Positions 55,729 through 64,000 of a DNA stretch of 64,000 nucleotides are shown here, in pieces. A model generated the notes under the pieces. That model ran no database searches. It was not told the origin of the DNA and saw nothing but the letters and a program-made list of their open reading frames with translations. The position numbers were made by a program, and so were the translations under genes. The stretch covers positions 496,001 to 560,000 of the forward strand of contig CAJNDT010004624.1 in the NCBI GenBank assembly GCA_905221615.1, given 5' to 3'. Numbering within the stretch: position 1 is the stretch's first letter; every line of letters starts with the position of its first letter. Source of the DNA: Symbiodinium sp. CCMP2592 (lineage: Eukaryota > Sar > Dinophyceae > Suessiales > Symbiodiniaceae).

Positions 55729-55812
55729 TGCTTCTGTTTTTTCTAGGAAGAGGCAACTCCTCGAGGCCAGCAGGCTGTTTTGCGTGGGGGGGGTGTTGTT
55801 CCCCTCACTCCC

Positions 55813-55865
55813 GTTGTGTCTCTTCTGCAGGACAGGAGACAAAACCTGGTGCCCCCTATGTTGCT
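55813..55865. repeat. Half copy of the foldback element
   Basis: CAGGAGACAAAACCTGGTGC followed by CCCCTATGTTGCTTTGACGG aligns with the right arm of the element at 55346-55483 (GAGACAAAAACTAAAGCCCC, then GTTTGTTGTTTTGACCC). No matching left arm is adjacent. Confidence 0.5.
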
Positions 55866-57434
55866 TTGACGGGGGGTTGTTGTTCTGGTGTTGTTCCCCG
55901 GTGTTTGTCTCTGCACTGGTAGAAGAAACATAGTCGCACTCGGGGTGCTATATCCAGTGCTCAAAGACGCCTGCCCACCACCGCCTACCCACCACCGACC
56001 ACCAACAACAACCACAACAGTCACAACGACCACAGCAGCCACAGCTGCAACCACACCACCATACAGCTGGCCTTTTTGTCGGAAGATGCCTTTAGCCGCG
56101 TCCGTCTGACTGAGAGACATTCCTCGAGCCTAGGTTGATCGCACAACGCCGAGATCTAAATCTGACAGCGTTCCCTTGAGCCACGGTGGCAATTCTCAAT
56201 CACTTATCAAACATGTCCTCAGCTTTCGCAAGAGCTTTGTCAGTAAGAAGTCTGGGATGTTTTGCATAGCATCTGGTAGCTGAGGACACAGTACCTTTGC
56301 ATGATTGTTCTATTTTAAACTTGCAGATGTTTCACCAAGGGTCGTGCCATTACCATCCTCCACACACTTCTGCAGAAGCTGGAAATCTTTCTTCGTTTTC
56401 ATAGGGAACAGTCAGCCCTTAAGCTCCTTGAAAAGGCGACAAAGGGCCGTTTGACAAAATGCAGCAGGCCATCCGACCGCTACACATGCATTACTGTATG
56501 TCGGGGAGCTGCTGCCTTGCCGGCACTGGAAAGGCCGGATGCACGTGAGCCGCAGTGCACTGGTGAGAAGCGATAGGGGTGTCCGCCCACATGTGTTTTT
56601 CGTGAGAGACTCAGAGCAGATACCATTATCATGGCCGATGACGCTTCCAAGTCTCTTCAGGTGCTGGTTGCAAGCCGGGAATCCTCGCAATCCGTGCCGA
56701 ATACGGCTCAAGCACCAATCGGGCACCTCTCCGATACCTAAACCCCTCCACGAGAAGGTCGGAGTTCCTCCGGCCGTGATAGCGAACAATTCCAATGGCA
56801 AGCGCAAGCCGAGTCATTGGACTCTTCGACTGCATCTTTGTGCAGCACCGCTTCTTAGTGCCTTGGGCATCAACAGGAGACTGATCAGTGCATGGGTCAG
56901 AGAAATTACGAGGGCAAGACCCATAAGTACACGAGCAACAAGAAGAACAATGCTCATGGGAAGAACAGCGACAACCACGAAACGCAAGCAGCACGCAACA
57001 CGCAAACACGCAACAGACGGCAAACGATAAACCACAGCCAAAGGCCAACAACCACAACAAGAACAACAAGAACAACAACAAGGTAGCACGTGCGTTTGCC
57101 GCCGCGCAGGGTTCGTTTATTTTTGGTAGGTGTTTTGGTCATTTGCTGGAAGCCCTGAGTTTTGTGTGGTTTCGCCAACAAGATGATGTTTCAGATGTGT
57201 TGTCCATAGTTTTTTGTCTTGCTTTTTTGGTGTTATTTTTCCGAAATTATCGCAAATACCATGGTTTTCGTTTTTTATGTTTGATTTCTGAGGTTCGTTG
57301 AGAAGCTTTTATCTGGAAAGCCTCAAAACTCGATGTTTTTGCATGGTTGACGTTTCAAAAGTGAAGCAAGAAGAAGCGGCAACAAGGGCTTCACAGAGCA
57401 AGCGGCAGCGTTTGAGAAGTTACGCAACAAAAGA
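55866..57434. other. No gene recognised; AAC/CCA-rich patches
   Basis: It contains CCACCAACAACCACAACAG-type sequence (55975-56060) and an imperfect ACAAGAACAACA patch (56925-57080). Frames at 56539-57030 and 56412-56807 overlap on opposite strands and lack motifs. Confidence 0.4.
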
Positions 57435-57790
57435 AGCAGCAGACACAAGCCGCGTTCGCATGGACGTCATCACCACCCCCCTCCCCCATCCCCCCCACCC
57501 CCCGCACAGGGCTGAAAGCCAAATGCAAGTCTAAGCTGGCATGTGCAAAAAGTCGAGAGTCAGCAAAAACACCGCAAAAACCGATGCGAAATGCGACACA
57601 CATAGGAAGCAACAAAACAAACAGAAGACACAAGCCGCATGCGCATGGACATCATCACCCATCCCCCCATCCCCACGTCCGCACAGAGCTGAAAGACAAA
57701 TGCAAGTCTAAGGTGGCATGTGCAAAATGTCGAGACTCGGCAAAAGCACCGTAAACCGACGCGAAATGCAACACACCTAGGAAAACACCG
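57435..57790. repeat. Two tandem ~177-bp repeats plus a degraded third
   Basis: Copies are anchored by GCACAGRGCTGAAAG at 57504 and 57681. Each contains GACACAAGCCGC, CATGGACRTCATCACC, a C-rich run, AAATGCAAGTCTAAG and GGCATGTGCAAAA in the same order. A poorer copy of the second half (GCAAGTTCAATTCCGG, GTGGGCAAAGTGCC) lies near 57903. The array abuts the large inverted-repeat element. Confidence 0.75.
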
Positions 57791-58019
57791 AAACAAAACC
57801 GTTGCGAAATGGAGAGCTTAGCATTTTTTTGTGCAGTGTAGCTCGCCTTCCGTTGCATTTTTGGCAACAAAACACCGCAAAAAAAAGATGCGAACACACA
57901 ACGCAAGTTCAATTCCGGGTGGGCAAAGTGCCAAAACTCTAGTTTCAGCACATGCCAGCAAAGAAATCGCACCACCCCGCGCGGCGGCAGACGCACGTGC
58001 TGCCAACAACAAGGTCACG

Positions 58020-58024
58020 ACAGC
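58020..58024. repeat. Probable target-site duplication, left
   Basis: ACAGC directly precedes the left terminus GTAACGGATCCCA. The same five bases follow the right terminus at 60198-60202 in direct orientation. Confidence 0.55.
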
Positions 58025-60197
58025 GTAACGGATCCCAGGGTTTTTGTGGTTTTAGACAGCGAAAACGCCGCTCCCACCGGCAAAGTTGGACTTGGCGGGG
58101 TGGGGGGGAGGGGGGGGTAATAGGGTAATGTTTTGAAAACGCGACTTTCGGTTTTTTCATTTTTTTCTTCAGAAATAGGGTTTCGCTTGGGTTTTGGACA
58201 CGCCTGCGTGCAATAAACTGTTTTGACAGCAGCGAAAATGGCTCTTGAAAAATGAGGATAATTTGGTGCTGTGCGCTTTTAGCACATTGGCAGCGTTCTA
58301 CATGACTAGCAAGATGCGTTTTCGCTTGGGTTTTTGCGCATCACAGGATTGCATGTACTTGTCTTATGGCCAAAAAGCGAACAACACGGAAACTGCAAAA
58401 CATGGGATCCGATCACTTTAGCAGCAACAAAACATGTACGGGCAACAACAGCATCCACAGCAGAGCAATGGTCTGATCTGGACGTGATCATGGTTGGCCC
58501 ATGGATGCTCTGCGGCAATGGATATGGTCTGATCTGGACGTGATCATGGTTGGCCCATGGATGCTTTGCGGCAATGGATATGGTCTGATCTGGACGTGAT
58601 CATGGTTGGCCCATGGATGCTCTGCGGCAATGGATATGGTCTGATCTGGGCACGATCATGGTTGGCCCATGGATGCTCTGCGGCAATGGATATGGTCTGA
58701 CCTGGACGTGATCATGGTTGGCCCATGGATGCTCTGCGGCAATGGGTATGGTCTGATCTGGTCGTGATCATGGTTGCCCCATGGATGCTCTGCGGCAATG
58801 GACATGGTCTGATCTGGGCATGATCTTGGTTGGCCCATGGACGCCCTGCGGCAATGGATATGGTCTGATCTGGACGTGATCATGGTTGGCCCATGGATGC
58901 TCTGCGGCAATGGATATGGTCTGGTCTGGACGTTAACATATGGTTGGCCCATGGATGCTGTGCGTGAACGGATATGGTCTGATCTGGACGTGATCATGGT
59001 TGGCCCATGGATGCTCTGCGGCAATGGATATGGTCTGATCTGGACGTTATCATTGTTGGCCCTTGGATGCTCTGCGGCAATGGATATGGTCTGATCTGGG
59101 CGTGATCTTGGTTGGCCCATGGACGCCCTGCGGCAATGGATATGGTCTGATCTGGACGTGATCATGGTTGGCCCACGGATGCTCTGCGGCAATGGATATG
59201 GTCTGATCTGGACGTGATCATGGTTGCCCCATGGATGCTCTGTGGCAATGGATATAGTCTGATCTGGGCGTGATCATGGTTGGCCCATGGATGCTGTGCG
59301 TGAACGGATATGGTCTGATCTGGACGTGATCATGGTTGGCCCATGGATGCTCTGCGGCAACGGATATGGTCTGATCTGGATGTGATCATGGTTGGCCCAT
59401 GGATGCTCTGCGGCAACGGATATGGTCTGATCTGGACGTTAACATGGTTGGCCCATGGATGCTCTGCGGCAATGGATATGGTCTCATCTGGACGTGATCA
59501 TGGTTGGCCCATGGATGCTCTGCGGCAATGGATATGGTCTGATCTGGACGTGATCATGGTTGGCCCATGGATGCTCTGCGGCAACGGATATGGTCTGATC
59601 TGGACGTGATCATGGTTGGCCCATGGATGCTCTGCGGCAATGGATATGGTCTGATGTGGACGTGATCATGGTTGGCCCATGAATGCTCTGCGGCAATGGA
59701 TATGGTCTGATCTGGACGTTAACATGGTTGGCCCATGGATGCTGTGCGTGAACGGATATGGTCTGATCTGGACGTGATCATGGTTGGCCCATGGATGCTC
59801 TGCGGCAATGGATATGGTCTCATCTGGACGTGATCATGGTTGGCCCATGGATGCTCTGCGGCAACGGATATGGTCTGATCTGGACGTGATCATGGTTGGC
59901 CCATGGATGCTCTGCGGCAATGGATATGGTCTGATCTGGACGTGATCATGGTTGGCCCATGGATGCTCTGCGGCAACGGATATGGTCTGATCTGGACGTG
60001 ATCATGGTTGGCCCATGGATGCTCTGCGGCAATGGATATGGTCTGATCTGGACATGGTTGGATGCAGCGGACAATCGCGTTTTCTAAAAACGGCCCTATA
60101 ACCCCCCCCCTCCCCCCCCACCGCTCCGAGGCCGACTTTGTCGGCAGGGCCAAGGTTTTCGTGGCCTGACAAGGCGAAAAAGCATGGGATCCGTTAC
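58025..60197. mobile_element. 2.17-kb terminal-inverted-repeat element filled with a minisatellite
   Basis: The ends 58025-58145 and 60075-60197 are inverted copies of about 121-123 bp. Three blocks are strongly conserved: the tip GTAACGGATCCCA; a CCG(G/A)CAAAGT(T/C)GG block; and a G-rich run (GGGGTGGGGGGGAGGGGGGG, TAATAGGG or TTATAGGG) ending in GAAAACGCG. ACAGC flanks both ends directly, as expected of a 5-bp target duplication. The interior holds about 300 bp of unique sequence on the left, then the 56-bp array. No transposase frame is present, so it would be non-autonomous. The family is not known to me. Confidence 0.75.
58462..60053. repeat. 56-bp minisatellite, about 28 copies
   Basis: The unit begins GGTCTGATCTGGACGTGATC and continues ATGGTTGGCCCATGGATGCT, CTGCGGCAATGGATAT. 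Variants include GACGTTAAC in place of GACGTGATC and GCTGTGCGTGAACGG in place of GCTCTGCGGCAATGG. The second variant recurs at 58958, 59293 and 59741, spaced about 6 and 8 units apart, so blocks of units appear to have been copied together. Fifty-six is not a multiple of three; long frames (for example 58656-59192 reverse) arise because the unit lacks stops in some frames. Confidence 0.95.
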
Positions 60198-60202
60198 ACA
60201 GC
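60198..60202. repeat. Probable target-site duplication, right
   Basis: ACAGC directly after the right terminus CCGTTAC; see 58020-58024. Confidence 0.55.
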
Positions 60203-60540
60203 CGCTACCAACAACAACAACCACAACCACCGCAACAACCGCAACAGTAGCAGCCACAGCCACAGCTACGGCGACAGCAACCTTAAAAGAACCACCAGCA
60301 GCAGCAGCATCAGCAGCAACAACATCACCAACACCACTAGCAACACCAACAAACCACCACTACCACCAACAACAACAACAACAACCACCACAACAACAGC
60401 AAGCAATAACAACAGCAACAGCAACCACAACCACAACGACAACAGCAACAACAGCCAACAACAACAGAAAACCAACAGAACCAACAGCAACAGGAGCAGG
60501 AGCAGCAGCTACGACAGATGCAACAGAAGTGTTTGACTCC
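60203..60540. repeat. CAA/CAG/CCA-rich low-complexity tract
   Basis: Imperfect CAACAACAACC, CAGCAGCAGC and ACCACCAC words run for about 330 bp. Three forward frames are open with Asn/Ser, Thr/Ala or Gln/Pro bias, as expected of a trinucleotide repeat with interruptions. No folded domain is suggested. Confidence 0.75.
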
Positions 60541-63500
60541 GCTCCGTGCCCTCCTCTGGCAGCAGGTGAGACTAAGACTAAGTTAAGCCGAGTTTACGGA
60601 GTTTCTTTTCCAATATTCAGAGAGCAACAGTGAAGCAATTAGCCGTGCAGTTTGCGCTCGGTACAGCTCTCTGCCAGAGCCAGACTTGCGCCCCTGGCTG
60701 AAGTGCATCGGCCTTCCAACCCGACCAGCCTTTACAGGAAAATCCGCGCAGAGCCGGTGAGTCGCTGCCCGCACAACCCGACAAACCCGTAAACAGTGGC
60801 AACAGCCACAACAACTACAACAACGCAATGCGAGGAATGAGACTGATAGCAGCTGCTAGCAGCTAGCAAGACCAAGGACCAGGAGAACAAATAACGCGTG
60901 ACAGCGATTCAAGAAAACGACCAGCATGAACACAGATCCCAAGAGGTGTTGGCTGCTTGGGCCTTGGCAGTCTTCCTCGGCAAGGGTGCCGAGGCCCCGA
61001 TATCCCTCCCACAGCTGAATGGAGTAGAGCTGCTCCTCGGCGGCAGGGGTGGGCTAGCAGCTGTCAGCTGCGGGTTGAGTGGGTTAGGGTGTTTCGGATC
61101 CAACCAGTTCCGACAACCAGCGAGGTTGAGTGAGACATGTGTGCGCGTGCGGTGCCCATGGAAACGAACGGTATCAATATCTTGATTTCTCAAGAGGTCG
61201 TGATACGGTTGACAATCTGACTGACGAGTCCGTCACACGTCATGCATCACCACCTTTATTATCGCGGCTGATCGCTGGCAGAAAACCCCGAAGTCTCGAC
61301 GTGTCTCTGTTCTTTGCATAGTGGCCTGCCTCATACTTTGAAATTCAATGTTGAGGGTCCAATCGCCACAGCCAAAGGCTCAATCCCGAGGAGGCCATAC
61401 CCCTCACACGCGCATCGGTCCTCGCCCACGTGCCTTGGACACAGGAGCGTTGACTCCATGTTCCTGCTCTCATTCTGTACCTAGCTTCCAGCTTTCATGC
61501 TTCACGTCTGATCTGGTGGCTTTAGTTGAGACGTCTGCTGAGGGAATCCGGAGCCCAAGGTCAAAGCGAACAGACATGTTTCCGGCTCTGGCTCTGGGCT
61601 GCTGATGCGTGCAGCCAGAGAACTGGAGCCTCGACGGAGTCTATTTTCACACCCCACCCAAGAACCCTCCAAAAAGTCTTGTGAGCACAGAGACAGCATT
61701 CACCGAGGAGGTGGCGGATGAAGTAGCAGATGATGTGGAGCCGGGCACAGGCGCATAGATCGCCGGCTACACATGTGTGGCTCCACAGTCCCCGTCACCA
61801 GCCTGCCAGTCATGCAGCGCTTAGTCGCTGCAGAAGTTGGAAGATGAGCTGAGTGCAGACATCGAGCAGCTGAGAATTGAAAAGAGGTACCAGCAAAGTG
61901 GCAAGCTGTAGGCACGTCTATAGATCCGTTGAGCTTTTGCCATCCGTCCATTTGCTTGAAAAACTTCGTTGAAAAACATCTCACTGCACAGAAGCTATGC
62001 GCACATGGCGTGACCTCGGGGAGTAGTTGTTCGCCTTGAAATCGTACCTTCGCGCCGCCAACTCCGAACCTTCTTCTACAGACCCCAAACTGCAGTCATC
62101 TCCAGTCTGACCGATTGCTGCGATTTGGAGTAGCACTGGAGCTTCTCTTCGTGTATTCCTACTGGGTTCAGAGAAGTGCCTCCACAGAGGACAGTTGGTT
62201 GAGAGCTCGGTTCCGCCCCCTGAACGTGTGTGAGGTCTCCTGAAGCTTGCAAAGGCGCACCCTTGCATGTGAGCAATCTTGTTACGGCTGCATGTGCTGA
62301 TGTTTGTCTGCAGGACCAAATGATCTTGACTGCTTTCTGGTTGAAATTGCGGATTAGCATCCAGCCCACTGATTTTCGACCTGTTCCCGGCTTGTCCGGC
62401 TATACTCAAGACTGAACGGCATCACGTGTGAGGAAGCTAAGTCGACACGGTGAAGACTTGCAGTTCAGGCTTGTACGGGTCTGGTAATGTCCACAATGGC
62501 ACACGGCATGCTTTTTCGCGGGCTGGCCTGGCATGTGCACGCAGCCTGTGCCAGCACATCAGGGCCTCCCGGACATAGCTTTTCAACGTGCGTGCCCTTG
62601 TTCATAGCACCGAGTCAGGGGATGCTCACGTGCGAGTGGAACACTACTGCAGTGTCCAGGCAACACTTCCTTTAGCAATACAAGCATCTTCGAAGCTCGA
62701 GCCCCTGAATCGCCAAGAGTCGGATTCAGATTTAGTGGTGTCCCACCTGACATCTGTCGCGTCACATAGATGACGTGCTTAGCTGCCTCGTGCTTACTTA
62801 GTTTAGAGATCCTGCCTGGGGCCCTGAAGTGGCTAACCCCTTGTGCAGCATCGAACCACGAGCTTCCTTGCGAGGGTTCAAAGGCCGACTGCGCCCCAAG
62901 CCTTTTCCATGAAGCTACACTCCACTTGCCCTAGAAGATCTTGGCAGTGGCAAGGTCTTTTGGTGTGCTTTTGGCTGATGCTTCCCATTTCGTGCCTAAA
63001 GCTCCACGACTGGATGAGGGAAAGTGTATCATGCAACAGTTGGTTTCGCAGAGGATGGCCACTCGACTGCTAAGGGCACGGATACGTTAGTCATCATATC
63101 GGTTTGTCGCTGACTCAACACCTCCTCGGAGACCGTCAGCTTCCACGATCTCGAACACAAGGAAAACTGATGCCCTGAAGGTAGGAAGAAGACGAAGCAG
63201 GGTGTAGTTACAGTGTAGCCTCGCAACAGGCAGATGCAATCGAGACGGGTGCCCCAAAAGCTTCGCTCAAGCTGCTGCACGATGTGAGCTGTCAGCTGGA
63301 GATCTCTGCAGCATGCTCCGGCGTGTGGCGGCTGTTGCCGCTCCCTGCGCCATAGGTGCGGCCGTGGGATTATCGGTCCTGGACTTTCTGTGCGCCAGAG
63401 CAAACGTGTACGCGCGCGATCCGTCTGACAATAGAAGAACAGCCGTGTCCATCCGCCTTTGTTGGGCGGCACCAAATCAAGGCACCAGCATGGTCGGAGC

Positions 63501-64000
63501 AACGGAATGGGCGTAGACGCTTGGATTGCCGGCCGTTTCACCCTGTGAACATGTAGGGCCAGAACCCAGAATACTTCCCGTTAGAGGTGCAGTCGTCCTC
63601 CTTTCCGATCGAAGGACTGACGGCCATGTGCCAAGCAAAATTTCTTTCCTGAAGCATGTTTAAGTAAGCATCTGTTCGCACAAGGCTGCTCAATTCTGCC
63701 AATGGTGTACAGCCGGCCTGCCCAATATTCTGTAATTTGACAGGCTGCTTCCACCTCGACTGCTGCTATGGCGGTTACTATTATTACTATTAATTACTAG
63801 CGATTCGAGTACTTGTGCTAACTAGCATACCACCACTAGTTCTCATACGAATGCTGTTACTGCTGCTTCTTCCTTCCCCGGCGAACATCCACAGATCATC
63901 CACAGTCCCCAGTCGGCAGGCTTCGCGTGGCTACGGAAGCCGCATTGTCCCAGACAATCCAATAAGCAAAAAGCGTAATTAATGGAGGATGCACCGACAC
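60541..64000. other. No gene recognised
   Basis: Frames up to 170 codons exist on both strands (63029-63541 and 61981-62409 reverse; 60898-61185 forward) but lack known motifs and conflict with one another. Near 63770-63850 there is a TTACTATTATTACTATTAAT word cluster with ACTAG repeats. Exons of a gene continuing past the window edge cannot be excluded. Confidence 0.4.

Noticed and set aside
58656-59192. 178-codon repetitive reverse frame with recurring GPTMITSRSDH
   Set aside because: It is produced by the 56-bp minisatellite, whose length shifts the frame in every unit; no sign of selection for coding.
58462-60053. Regular repeat array considered as a CRISPR
   Set aside because: Units are contiguous without unique spacers, and the window is eukaryotic.
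60184-60633. 149-codon Thr/Ala/Gln-rich frame
   Set aside because: Trinucleotide-type low complexity with all three frames open; no evidence for translation.

Overview
The window reads as nuclear DNA of a dinoflagellate, most likely a Symbiodiniaceae-type alga. The clearest evidence is gene structure. Three genes can be followed exon by exon, and nearly every intron that can be placed starts with GC (some GT, a few GA) and ends AG followed by an exonic G. This splice pattern is known from Symbiodiniaceae. The gene families (single-domain voltage-gated channel with C-terminal EF-hands, BT1-like transporters as near-identical intronless copies, a multi-membrane TIR-like protein) and the dense simple repeats and small inverted-repeat elements fit the same source. 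All supported genes lie on the + strand, which fits the unidirectional gene order common in these genomes. No bacterial operon, rRNA, tRNA or CRISPR signal was seen.

Layout. 0.5-0.9 kb: two tandem copies of a GA-flanked repeat. 1.2 kb: an orphan RCC1-like exon. 1.3-13.1 kb: mostly unrecognised sequence with a third copy of the GA-flanked repeat, a 97-bp hairpin element, scattered ~40-bp motifs and AT-rich islands. 13.17-19.19 kb: an 18-exon voltage-gated cation channel whose exons join into a 574-residue frame. 20.05-21.78 kb: BT1/MFS transporter copy 1. 22.4-32.4 kb: gene-poor, rich in microsatellites. 32.4 kb: a possible ubiquitin-like first exon. 34.7-41.2 kb: a WD40-repeat gene split into very small exons. 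43.92 kb: a signal-peptide exon. 46.84-48.58 kb: BT1/MFS transporter copy 2. 50.3 kb: a ~100-bp inverted-repeat element. 52.5-54.98 kb: a five-exon TIR-like protein with about eight membrane segments. 55.3-60.5 kb: a repeat cluster with a 138-bp foldback, ~177-bp tandem repeats and a 2.17-kb terminal-inverted-repeat element filled with a 56-bp minisatellite. 60.5-64 kb: nothing recognised.

The genes do not form a pathway. Several are membrane or signalling proteins (channel, transporters, TIR-like receptor, WD40 scaffold). The two transporters are a ~2.4-kb duplication with sharp ends. The most unusual items are the TIR-like protein whose domain is interrupted by a membrane hairpin, the satellite-filled inverted-repeat element with a probable 5-bp target duplication, the GC-dominated splicing, and the channel pore that lacks the usual acidic filter residue. 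Exon joins were done by eye using phase and family likeness; transcript data were not available.
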